A stretch of DNA of 64,000 bases from DASUPK01 sp963819715 (GTDB taxonomy: Bacteria; Actinomycetota; Thermoleophilia; Solirubrobacterales; 70-9): assembly GCA_963819715.1 (NCBI GenBank), contig CAWFXE010000007.1, positions 1 through 64,000 on the forward strand. Direction: 5' to 3'. The position numbers were made by a program, and so were the translations under genes. Position 1 is the first letter of the stretch; each line of letters begins with the position of its first letter. Shown in pieces: positions 55,558 to 63,153 of the stretch. The notes below the pieces were generated by a model, which worked only from the letters and a program-made list of their open reading frames with translations, searched no databases and had not been told where the DNA came from.

Positions 55558-56168
55558 GCGCGGATCAGCCCGAGCAGCTGGGTGGTATCGCCGCTGATCA
55601 GGGCGCCCTTGACGACATCGGGACCCGCGGAGTCGAGGGCCTTCGCGACGCACGCGGTGCCCGCCGCTGGAACGCCCTGCTGCGAGCTCAGCCGCTGGGT
55701 GAACGACCTCGAGAAGGCCGGCAGGTCAAATTTCGGAATGGCGTCGATCTGATCGACCTTCCATTGATCGCCGTCCTTCACGAGGGACATCGTCAGGGTC
55801 GAGCCGTCGAACCCTCCGCCGTGGAAGCTGACGTTGGCCGTTGCGGTCGTCCCACTGATCTCCGTGTCGGCGATGTCGACGGAGTCGGGGTCGTCGCTGG
55901 TGTCGGGAGCGTCCTCCTGGCATGCCTTCAGCGCGGCGGGGCCGGCGACGAAGTGGATCTGCTCCAGGAACCGCTGCGTCTCGAGCCGCGTGCAGTCGGC
56001 CAGATCGGTGCTGGTCACGGAGGTGCGGATGACATGGGCGATCTCCGCCTGGGCCGCTCCGCCGATCCCCCCGGAGGTGCTGTCGTCGGATCCGCCGCAA
56101 GCCGCGAGGGTGAGCGGGGCGGCCAAGACGACCAGAACACAGGCGAGGATGCGGGCCGGCCTAGCCAC
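55536..56168 (-). CDS. Lipoprotein, unknown function
   Basis: 210 residues with a lipoprotein signal (ILACVLVVLAAPLTLAACGG). The mature region has AHVIRTSVTSTDLADCTRLE, FHGGGFDGSTLTMSLVKDGD and QWKVDQIDAI, then a helical end with Cys. The LVKDGDQWKVD segment recalls NTF2-like or DUF4878-type folds. It starts 8 bp inside the end of cysE and is followed by its paralogue, so both may be read from the cysE promoter. Confidence 0.8.
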   Translation of the reverse strand: MARPARILACVLVVLAAPLTLAACGGSDDSTSGGIGGAAQAEIAHVIRTSVTSTDLADCTRLETQRFLEQIHFVAGPAALKACQEDAPDTSDDPDSVDIADTEISGTTATANVSFHGGGFDGSTLTMSLVKDGDQWKVDQIDAIPKFDLPAFSRSFTQRLSSQQGVPAAGTACVAKALDSAGPDVVKGALISGDTTQLLGLIRACLSGPA

Positions 56169-56898
56169 CGGCCGAGCTCGGCCCCTTCTTCGGACGGAGC
56201 TCAGTCACGTCCGCCTCCCGGGCGTCCTCCCCGGTGGCCTCGGCCAGCCGCTTCTCCACCATCGCGATCCGCTCGGAGAGCTCCTTCATCGCCTCGGCGA
56301 TCGGATCGGGCAGGTGGATCCAGTCGGTGTCCGGCCCCTCGATCGGGCGACCCTCCACGCGGACGGGATGGCCGGGATTGCCGACGACGGTGGTCTGCGG
56401 CGGCACGTCCTCGATCACGACGGTGTTGGCGCCGACCTTCGCGTTCCGCCCGACGGTTACCGGCCCGAGCAGCTTGGCGCCCGAGCCGACGGTGACGTCG
56501 TCGTCGAGGGTCGGGTGGCGCTTGCCGCGCGCGAAGCCCGTGCCGCCCAGGGTCACGCCCTGGTACAGCGTCACCCGGTCGCCGATCTCAGCCGTCTCGC
56601 CGATCACCACGCCCGAGCCGTGGTCGATGAAGAAGTCCGAGCCGATCCTGGCGGCCGGGTGGATCTCGATTCCCGTGAACGCGCGGCTCGTGTACGCGAT
56701 GGTCCGCGGCACGAGCGGGACCTCCGACTCCCAGAGCGCGTGCGCCACGCGATGGGCGAGCAGCGCCTGCACACCGGCCCAGCCGGTGAGGATCTCGAGG
56801 GTCCCGATCCCACGCGCGGCGGGGTCGCGCTCTCGCGCGGAGGCGACGTCGGACGACACCTCCTTCAGCACCTGCTTCAGGGTTCCCAGGCCAAGCAC
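56161..56898 (-). CDS. cysE: Serine O-acetyltransferase
   Basis: Makes O-acetylserine from serine and acetyl-CoA, the precursor of cysteine. A left-handed beta-helix of hexapeptide repeats covers about 70-180: FIDHGSGVVIGETAEIG (catalytic His), TLYQGVTLGGTG, KRHPTLDDDVTVGSGAKLLG and VGRNAKVGANTVV. The tail beyond 190 is extended and charged. GTG 56898 is 7 nt after TAAGCT (56911-56906), consistent with a leaderless message. cysK lies directly upstream on the same strand. Confidence 0.95.
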   Translation of the reverse strand: MLGLGTLKQVLKEVSSDVASARERDPAARGIGTLEILTGWAGVQALLAHRVAHALWESEVPLVPRTIAYTSRAFTGIEIHPAARIGSDFFIDHGSGVVIGETAEIGDRVTLYQGVTLGGTGFARGKRHPTLDDDVTVGSGAKLLGPVTVGRNAKVGANTVVIEDVPPQTTVVGNPGHPVRVEGRPIEGPDTDWIHLPDPIAEAMKELSERIAMVEKRLAEATGEDAREADVTELRPKKGPSSAGG

Positions 56899-56928
56899 GC
56901 CCCGAAGCTTAGGGCGGCTGGAGTGCCT

Positions 56929-57882
56929 CTACGGGGCGAAAAACGGCAGCGACATGTATCGCTCACCGGAGTCCGGCACGATCACCACGATCCGCTTGCC
57001 CGCCATCTCCTCGCGAGCCGCGAGGTCGAGCGCCGCGCGGACGGCGGCTCCGGCCGAGATCCCGATCAGCAGGCCCTCGCGTTGCGCCGAAGCCCGCGCC
57101 GTGTCGAGCGCATCCTCGTCGCTGATCCCGACGATCTCGTCGATGACATCGCGGTCCAGGACCTCCGGCACGAACCCCGCCCCGATCCCCTGGATCTTGT
57201 GCGGCCCGGGAAGACCGCCGGAGAGGACAGGCGAAGCGGCAGGCTCGACGCCGACGACCCTGATGTCGGGGCGGCGCTCCTTCAACACCTGGCCCACGCC
57301 CGTGATCGTCCCGCCGGTGCCGACGCCGGCCACGAACGCATCGACCTGCCCGTCGAGGTCGCGCCAGATCTCCTCCGCCGTGGTCCGGCGATGGATCTCC
57401 GCGTTCGCCGGGTTGGAGAACTGCTGCGGGATGAACCCGTCGTGCTCCTTCGCAAGCCTGTTCGCCAGCTCAACCGCCTCGTTCATGCCGCCGAGCGACG
57501 GTGTCTCGTGCACCTCGGCCCCGTAGGTGCGAAGCAGCGCGGTCCGCTCGCGGCTCATCCCCTCGGGCAGGGTCAGGATCAGCCGGTAGTCGCGTGCCGC
57601 GGCGACCAGTGCGAGCGCGATGCCGGTGTTGCCGCTGGTCGGCTCGACGATCACTGACCGCCCGGGCTCGAGCAGGCCGTCCTTCTCCGCCGCGTCGATC
57701 ATCGCGACGCCGATCCGGTCCTTGACCGACCCGCCCGGATTGAGGAATTCGAGCTTGGCGATCACCTCCCCGGGCAGCTCGGCCCCGAGTCGCGGCAGCG
57801 CCACCAGCGGCGTGTTGCCGACGACGGCGGAGCTCTCGGCTCCGACCCGCAGCGTCGTGGTTGTCCCGCTCGACCCGGCCAT
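56929..57882 (-). CDS. cysK: Cysteine synthase A (O-acetylserine sulfhydrylase)
   Basis: PLP enzyme that makes cysteine from O-acetylserine and sulfide. The PLP lysine is in LNPGGSVKDRIGVAMI, the phosphate loop is EPTSGNTGIALALVAA, and VGTGGTITGVGQVLKERRP binds the cofactor phosphate. Its 317 residues are typical of CysK. ATG 57882 is 6 nt after TAGTTT (57894-57889), with no ribosome binding site. Grouping with cysE and an Rrf2 regulator fits a small cysteine regulon. Confidence 0.95.
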   Translation of the reverse strand: MAGSSGTTTTLRVGAESSAVVGNTPLVALPRLGAELPGEVIAKLEFLNPGGSVKDRIGVAMIDAAEKDGLLEPGRSVIVEPTSGNTGIALALVAAARDYRLILTLPEGMSRERTALLRTYGAEVHETPSLGGMNEAVELANRLAKEHDGFIPQQFSNPANAEIHRRTTAEEIWRDLDGQVDAFVAGVGTGGTITGVGQVLKERRPDIRVVGVEPAASPVLSGGLPGPHKIQGIGAGFVPEVLDRDVIDEIVGISDEDALDTARASAQREGLLIGISAGAAVRAALDLAAREEMAGKRIVVIVPDSGERYMSLPFFAP

Positions 57883-57935
57883 CGGTGCAAACTAGCGTAA
57901 CCGGGTCAGGTTTCCGGGATTTCGGGTTGCCGACG

Positions 57936-58334
57936 CTAGATGTGGTACATCCCCGAGCCGGCCCCCTCCGCCTCGCGGCGGGCGATGTCGGCGATCGTGG
58001 TCTCGCGGAAGGTGGCTCGCAGCGCCTCCACCCCCTCCTCCCAGATGCCGCCGGCCTCCTTGCCCTCCTGGCCGACGACTCCGTCGAGCGCCTGGACCAC
58101 CTCGAGCACGGTGATCTGGTCGGGGGGCTTGGCGAGCGTGTAGCCGCCCTTGGCGCCGCGATGGCTGACGAGGATTCCCGCGCGGCGCAGGGTCGAGAAG
58201 AGCTGCTCGAGGAACTGAACGGGGATGTCACGGCGCTCGGCGACCTGGCCTATCGGCATCGGGCCCTCGCCGGTGCGCGCCAGCTCAGCCAGCGCGACCA
58301 CCGCGTAACGTGACTTCGAGGTGACTGAGATCAC
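57936..58334 (-). CDS. Rrf2-family regulator, CymR-like
   Basis: A 132-residue winged-helix regulator: VTSKSRYAVVALAELARTG, GQVAERRDIPVQFLEQLFST, RRAGILVSHRGAKGGYTLAK. From GTG 58334 it has no cysteine at all, so it lacks the three Fe-S ligands of IscR or NsrR and resembles CymR, which in Bacillus and Staphylococcus represses cysteine genes together with CysK. Its place beside cysK-cysE makes a CymR role likely; that is inference. The start overlaps the divergent VanZ-like gene by 14 bp. Confidence 0.85.
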   Translation of the reverse strand: MISVTSKSRYAVVALAELARTGEGPMPIGQVAERRDIPVQFLEQLFSTLRRAGILVSHRGAKGGYTLAKPPDQITVLEVVQALDGVVGQEGKEAGGIWEEGVEALRATFRETTIADIARREAEGAGSGMYHI

Positions 58335-58764
58335 GCCAACCCTTTTACAGCCCAGGCCGGTCGTCCGCGCGCTCGCACCGCTGGCCATGATGGGATTGAT
58401 CTTCTACTTCTCGGCGCAGCCGGCGGGCGATCACCACGCCTGGTGGGTGATCGTCGTGCGCAAGATCGGGCACGTCACCGGCTACGCGCTGCTGACGGCG
58501 CTGTGGGTCTGGGTGCTGCGGGGTCTGGTCAGGCGACCGATCCTCTGGGCCGTGCTGATCTCACTCGCCTACGCCTGCACCGACGAGTTCCACCAGACCT
58601 TCGTGCACGGCCGCGAGGGGACGCCGCGTGACGTGCTGATCGATGCGGTCGGCATTGGGATCGCGGCCCTGCTGATCGGAATGCGTCCGTCCGCCCCCAC
58701 CGGCTGGGAGCGGACGGACGCAAGAGGCGAAGCCTCTAAATCCAGCCTTGCTCGGTCGCCATGA
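58321..58764 (+). CDS. VanZ-like membrane protein
   Basis: About 147 residues with four hydrophobic segments. VanZ-family signatures are LIFYFSAQPAGDHH, VRKIGHVTGYALLTALWVWV, YACTDEFHQTFVHGREGTPR and DVLIDAVGIGIAALLIG. VanZ proteins are linked to teicoplanin resistance in enterococci, but most homologues have no known role. The start is unsure: GTG 58321 overlaps the start of the Rrf2 gene on the other strand, and ATG 58387 would avoid it but trim the first membrane span. The 3' end overlaps the next gene by 29 bp. Confidence 0.85.
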   Translation: MTEITPTLLQPRPVVRALAPLAMMGLIFYFSAQPAGDHHAWWVIVVRKIGHVTGYALLTALWVWVLRGLVRRPILWAVLISLAYACTDEFHQTFVHGREGTPRDVLIDAVGIGIAALLIGMRPSAPTGWERTDARGEASKSSLARSP

Positions 58765-59791
58765 GGACCGCCTGCGCGCGGTCCAGGGCGCCCAGCTTGC
58801 CGTACACGTTGTGCAGGTGGCTGCGGACTGTGCTCGCCGAGAGATCGAGCTCGACGGCGATCTGCTTGTAGACCTTGCCCTCGGCGAGACGCCGGAGGAC
58901 GTCCAGCTCTCGCGAGGAGAGCGGACACGGGCCGGTGGCCCGGCGACGTGACCCCTTGCCCTGGGGAAGCTCGTAGAGGACCATCCGCACCGCCTCCTCG
59001 TCCATGCCGCAGTTCTCCGCGGCCTCGACCAGGTCCTGGGTGCTGACGGGACAGTCCTCGATGTGGGCGGCGACCATGTCCGCGACGCGGATCACGGCGG
59101 CCATGCCCTCTGCCTGACGGGTGTGGTGGCGCTCGACGGCCTCGGCGACCCGTGCGTGCACACCCCAGCGGCGGGTCAGGACCCCACCGACGAGGGCGTG
59201 GTCGATGCCCAGCTCTCGACGCTCCTCGGCGATGCGGTCGTCGGGGGTGGCGCCGCGGCGGTCGAAGCGCTCGGCGTAACCAGGGTGCAGTCGCGCCAGA
59301 ACCGGGCGGCCGATGTCATGGAGGATGGCGGCCAGAGCCAGCTCGTCGCGGTCGCCGATCCCGGTCATCTCGGCGATGCGGTCGGCGGCGCGCTGCACGG
59401 CGAGTGCGTGAAGGCGGAAGCGATCGGGGGCGAGTGCCAGACGGCCGTCGCCGTTGAAGATGTCGTAGGAGGGCGCGGAGCGGAGAATCGCCTCGACAGC
59501 GCCCGGGCCGAGCCGCTCGACGCCGTCGGTGACGCTGATGAGCCGCCCGCCGCCCTGGATCTGTCCGGCGGCGCGGATGATCGCGCAGGTGAGGCCGACA
59601 TCGGCCTCGACGACGGCGGCGACCTCGTGTGGCGGGGCGCCCCTGTTGACCTGCTCAAGGGCCTGCTCGCGGCCCTCCTGCAGCGCCGGCTGGCGCTCCG
59701 CCTCGTCGAAGGCGGCGGCCAGGACACGCCCGCGGCCCTGGCCACGGGTTCCTGCCTGAGTGCTGGGCGCTGAAGCGGCTGCTGTCGCCAT
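58736..59791 (-). CDS. HDOD-type domain fused to a LuxR-type DNA-binding domain
   Basis: 351 residues. The middle region (about 45-250) is an HD-related/HDOD-like domain: LTCAIIRAAGQIQGGGRLIS, VQRAADRIAEMTGI, LALAAILHDIGRPVLARLHP, and ALVGGVLTRRWGVHARVAEA then VERHH. The last 65 residues are a LuxR/GerE helix-turn-helix (LSSRELDVLRRLAEGKVYKQ, SASTVRSHLHNVYGKLGA). It is probably a transcription factor controlled by the HD-type sensor domain. No partner gene is adjacent. Confidence 0.82.
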   Translation of the reverse strand: MATAAASAPSTQAGTRGQGRGRVLAAAFDEAERQPALQEGREQALEQVNRGAPPHEVAAVVEADVGLTCAIIRAAGQIQGGGRLISVTDGVERLGPGAVEAILRSAPSYDIFNGDGRLALAPDRFRLHALAVQRAADRIAEMTGIGDRDELALAAILHDIGRPVLARLHPGYAERFDRRGATPDDRIAEERRELGIDHALVGGVLTRRWGVHARVAEAVERHHTRQAEGMAAVIRVADMVAAHIEDCPVSTQDLVEAAENCGMDEEAVRMVLYELPQGKGSRRRATGPCPLSSRELDVLRRLAEGKVYKQIAVELDLSASTVRSHLHNVYGKLGALDRAQAVLMATEQGWI

Positions 59792-59840
59792 GGCTATCTC
59801 ATCGGCAACGGCCAGTCGATTGTTTAGCCCGTGCGTTGAT

Positions 59841-61244
59841 CTACCTAGAAGTTATGTCCCCTGCATCCGTAGATAACCGCTGGACGGCCCGCTCGATCCT
59901 TTTGAGCGAGCGGTCCTTGCCGAGCACGGCCAGCGACTCGAAGATCCCCGGCGAGACGGATGTGCCCGTGATCGCCACCCGGATCGGCTGGTAGAGCTTG
60001 CCGGGCTTCACGTCGTGCTCGGCGAGGATCCGCCCGAGTGAGCTCTCGAGCTGGTCCGCCTCGAAGGGCTCCGCCCCCCGGAGCGCCTCCAGCGCGTCCG
60101 TGAGGAGCGGCAGCGCGCCGTCCTTCATCACCTTCTTCCAGGCCTTCTCGTCGGTCTCGGGCTCCTCGAACAGGAATCCGATCAGCGGCCAGACCTCCTC
60201 GAGCGTCTGGGCCTTCTCCTGGGCGATCTCGCAGGCAGCGCGCAGGCGCTCGTCGGGCTCCCGGCCGACGTGTCGCGCGACGACCTCCGTGTAGGCATCG
60301 AGGTCCATCTCGCGCATGAAGCGGCCGTTCAGCCAGCGCAGCTTCTGCTCGTCGAAGATCGCGCTGGCACGGCCCACGTCGGCGACGTCGAAGCGCTCGA
60401 TCAGCTCCTCCGTGCTCATGATCGTCGTGTCGTCCTGAGTGCCCCAGCCGAGCAGGGCGACGTAGTTGCGGACGGCGGCGGGCAGATAGCCGGCGTCGCG
60501 CAGCTCCTGCACGCTCGCGGCGCCGTGCCGCTTGGAGAGCTTCTTCCCGTCGGGGCCGTGAAGCAGCGGCAGGTGGGCGTAGCGAGGCGGCGTCACATCA
60601 AGCGCCTCCATTACGAGGAGCTGCTTGGGAGTGTTGGAGAGGTGGTCGTCGCCCCGGATCACGTGGGTGATCCCCATGTCGGCGTCGTCCACCGCGACGG
60701 CGAAGTTGTAGAGGACCGATCCGTCGCCCCGGGCGATGACGAAGTCGTCTGAAGCCGCGTTCGGGAAGCGCACCTCACCCCTGATCTCGTCGGCGACGAC
60801 GGTGTCGCCCTCGTCGGGGACCCGGAGGCGCACCGCGGCGCCGTCGTCGTCACTCGGCTTGCCGCGGTATCCGCGGTTGCCGTGTTCCTTCTTCCAGGCG
60901 GCGACATCCTCACCGGTCGCGGTGTCGCGGTAGGCGACGTCGGCGTCGAGCAGCTTGTCGAGGGCCTCCCGGTGCCGGTCGACTCGCTCGGCCTGGCTGA
61001 TCGGCCCCTCGTCCCAGTCGAGCTCGAGCCAGCGCAGCGCGTCGAGGATCTGCTCGACGTTCTCCGGGGTCGAGCGCTCGCGGTCGGTGTCCTCGATCCG
61101 CAGCACCAGCTCCCCATCGCGGCCGCGCGCGTAGAGCCAGTTGTACAGTGCCGTCCTCGCTCCCCCGATATGGAGGGCGCCCGTCGGTGACGGGGCGAAG
61201 CGGACTCGAACTGACGTATCGGAGACTTGTTCTGGACTCACCAT
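59841..61244 (-). CDS. gltX: Glutamyl-tRNA synthetase
   Basis: Charges tRNA-Glu, and in organisms with GatCAB also tRNA-Gln. HIGH is PSPTGALHIGGARTALYNWL, and KMSKS is KKLSKRHG. RIEDTDRERS and HVIRGDDHLSNTPKQLL are standard. The 467-residue length is normal. This fits the gatCAB genes nearby, as a non-discriminating GluRS would feed the amidotransferase. ATG 61244 shares its CATG with the ATG of nfo on the other strand. Confidence 0.96.
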   Translation of the reverse strand: MVSPEQVSDTSVRVRFAPSPTGALHIGGARTALYNWLYARGRDGELVLRIEDTDRERSTPENVEQILDALRWLELDWDEGPISQAERVDRHREALDKLLDADVAYRDTATGEDVAAWKKEHGNRGYRGKPSDDDGAAVRLRVPDEGDTVVADEIRGEVRFPNAASDDFVIARGDGSVLYNFAVAVDDADMGITHVIRGDDHLSNTPKQLLVMEALDVTPPRYAHLPLLHGPDGKKLSKRHGAASVQELRDAGYLPAAVRNYVALLGWGTQDDTTIMSTEELIERFDVADVGRASAIFDEQKLRWLNGRFMREMDLDAYTEVVARHVGREPDERLRAACEIAQEKAQTLEEVWPLIGFLFEEPETDEKAWKKVMKDGALPLLTDALEALRGAEPFEADQLESSLGRILAEHDVKPGKLYQPIRVAITGTSVSPGIFESLAVLGKDRSLKRIERAVQRLSTDAGDITSR

Positions 61245-62103
61245 GCTGATCGGCGCCCATGTTTCCACAGGGGGTGGCCTGCCCAAGGCCATCGAGCGCG
61301 CTGAGGAGATGGGCTGCGAGTCCATCCAGATCTTCAACCAGTCGCCGCGGATGTGGAGGCCCACCCGTTACTCGGAAGACGACTTCGCCGAGTTCCGTGA
61401 GGCGATGGCCGCCTCGATGGTCGAGGTCGTCGCCATCCACGCGATCTACCTGATCAATCCGGCGACGAACGACAGCGAGATGCGGAAGAAGTCCCTCGAC
61501 TCCCTGACGCACGCGCTGCGCGTCGGCGACGGCATCGGGGCCATGGGCGTCGTCGTCCATCCGGGGGCCCTGAAGGAGGACACCCGCACGAACGCACGCA
61601 AGCGCGCCGTGAAGCTGATCAAGGAGGCGCTGGCCGAAACCGACCGCTGCCCGATCCTCTACGAGAACACCGCGGGATCACCCCAGCTCCTGGGCCGCGA
61701 CTTCGATGAGACCGCCGAGCTGATCGAGAAAACGGGCGGCCCCAAGCGACTCGGGCTCTGCATCGACTCGTGCCACCTGCACGCGACGGGCTACGACGTC
61801 CGCACGCCCGAGGGGATGAAGGACCTCGTGGACGAGATCGACTCGAAGATCGGCCTCAAGCAACTGAAGCTGCTGCACGTCAACGACTCCCGCGACGCGC
61901 GTGGCTCGAACCGGGACCGGCACGCCCCGATCCCCGACGGCGAGATCGGCCGCAAGGGAATGCGCGCCTTCATCGGCGAGCCGAGGCTGCAGGGACTGCC
62001 GGCCGTGCTCGAGGGCCCCGGGATCGACGGCAAGGCGGTCGTCCGCAAGGACATCCAGATCGTCAGGCGCCTGCACCGCGACGCGACCCGCAAGCGGTCC
62101 TGA
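61243..62103 (+). CDS. nfo: Deoxyribonuclease IV (AP endonuclease)
   Basis: Cuts DNA at abasic sites during base excision repair. A TIM-barrel zinc enzyme of 286 residues: LIGAHVSTGGGLPKAIERA, IFNQSPRMW, VVVHPGALKED, YENTAGSPQLLG, LCIDSCHLHATGYD and LLHVNDSRDARGSNRDRHAP, which hold the metal His, Glu and Asp residues. ATG 61243 is fixed by the conserved N-terminus and leaves no gap to gltX. No Shine-Dalgarno sequence is seen. Confidence 0.95.
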   Translation: MLIGAHVSTGGGLPKAIERAEEMGCESIQIFNQSPRMWRPTRYSEDDFAEFREAMAASMVEVVAIHAIYLINPATNDSEMRKKSLDSLTHALRVGDGIGAMGVVVHPGALKEDTRTNARKRAVKLIKEALAETDRCPILYENTAGSPQLLGRDFDETAELIEKTGGPKRLGLCIDSCHLHATGYDVRTPEGMKDLVDEIDSKIGLKQLKLLHVNDSRDARGSNRDRHAPIPDGEIGRKGMRAFIGEPRLQGLPAVLEGPGIDGKAVVRKDIQIVRRLHRDATRKRS

Positions 62104-62672
62104 TGCTCCTCGACCGCCGCGCCCTCGACGGGATCGCGGCCGGCGAGGTCGATCTCGCCTTCCGGCGCTGGAAGCGGCCGACGGTGAAGGCGGGAGGAAC
62201 GCTCCGGACCCGCGCCGGGGTGCTGGCCATCGAGGCGGTCGATACGACCAGCGAGCGGCGGATCACGGCTGACGACGCGCGCCGCGCCGGTTTCTCCTCA
62301 CGCGCGGAGTTGCTCCGCAGCCTGCGCCCCGAGGGCCGGCTCTACCGGATCGAGTTCCGGCGCATCGGCGATGACCCGCGGGTCGCGCTGCGCGAGAGGG
62401 CCGAGATCACCTCCGCCGAGCGAGGGGAGATCGACGCGCGGCTCGCTCGCATGGACCGAGCGCGCGATGAGCCCTGGACGCGACGCCTGCTGGAGTTGAT
62501 CGCGAAGCGGCCGGAGACACACGCGGCGGACCTCGCGGCCTCCCTCGGCATGGAGAAGCTGCCGTTCAAGCGAGACGTCCGCAAGCTGAAGGAGCTCGGC
62601 CTGACGGAGAGCCTGCTGGTCGGCTACCGCCTCTCGCCGCGCGGCCGGGCTTACCTCGAGGGTCCTGGCTAG
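62103..62672 (+). CDS. ASCH-like domain plus winged-helix protein
   Basis: 189 residues. The N-terminal part (LDRRALDGIAAGEVDLAFRR, KAGGTLRTRAGVLAIEAV, GRLYRIEFRRIGDDPR) has the look of an ASCH/PUA-like RNA-binding barrel. The C-terminal 90 residues contain RRLLELIAKRPETHAADLAA and LKELGLTESLLVGYRLSPRG, a winged helix. The ATG overlaps the nfo stop (TGATG), so the two are co-translated. A role in nucleic acid metabolism is plausible but unknown. Confidence 0.7.
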   Translation: MLLDRRALDGIAAGEVDLAFRRWKRPTVKAGGTLRTRAGVLAIEAVDTTSERRITADDARRAGFSSRAELLRSLRPEGRLYRIEFRRIGDDPRVALRERAEITSAERGEIDARLARMDRARDEPWTRRLLELIAKRPETHAADLAASLGMEKLPFKRDVRKLKELGLTESLLVGYRLSPRGRAYLEGPG

Positions 62673-63073
62673 GAGAGCGAGTTGCGCAGGTCGAACGCCC
62701 GGATCGACTCCGGGGTGTCGTCGGGAGCGTCGAAGAAGCGGCGGTTGACGCACTCGTGACCCGGCCCATCGCCCTCGTAGGCTCGCTCGACTGAGAACTG
62801 GCAGTGCGGCAGCGGGGAGCCGGTCATCTTGATCCCGCCGAATCCCTCGCGGGTCCGCTCGGCGAGCAGGAACAGGTCGAAGTCGATCTCGGCGCTGAAG
62901 ACGTTGTTCATGCAGCCCATGAAGCGACCGCCGGTCCGCGCGTCCTCGTAGGTGTAGAGGTACTTGCATCCCATCTCGAGGCAGCCCGCCGGGTTGACCA
63001 ACTTGTCGCAGAAGGTGCGGCACTGGCGGCATTCGCCGGCGCTTCGCCTCTGGGTCTGGGTCTGCCTGGGCAC
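62669..63073 (-). CDS. Cysteine-rich protein of unknown function
   Basis: 134 residues with eight cysteines (15, 18, 22, 31, 36, 54, 91, 108). The N-terminal set ECRQCRTFCDKLVNPAGCLE, MGCKYLYTYEDARTG resembles a metal or Fe-S site. No family is recognised. GTG 63073 is 6 nt after TAGACT (63085-63080), with a possible -35 TCGATA 17 bp further up, so it is probably leaderless. It lies after dnaE on the same strand and overlaps the stop of the ASCH-like gene by 4 bp. Confidence 0.65.
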   Translation of the reverse strand: MPRQTQTQRRSAGECRQCRTFCDKLVNPAGCLEMGCKYLYTYEDARTGGRFMGCMNNVFSAEIDFDLFLLAERTREGFGGIKMTGSPLPHCQFSVERAYEGDGPGHECVNRRFFDAPDDTPESIRAFDLRNSLS

Positions 63074-63153
63074 GCGCTAAGTCTAGGCGCCAGCCTCGGC
63101 GGTATCGACATGCCGCGGCCGAAGAGACCCTTGCACTGCCTGGGCTGAATCTG

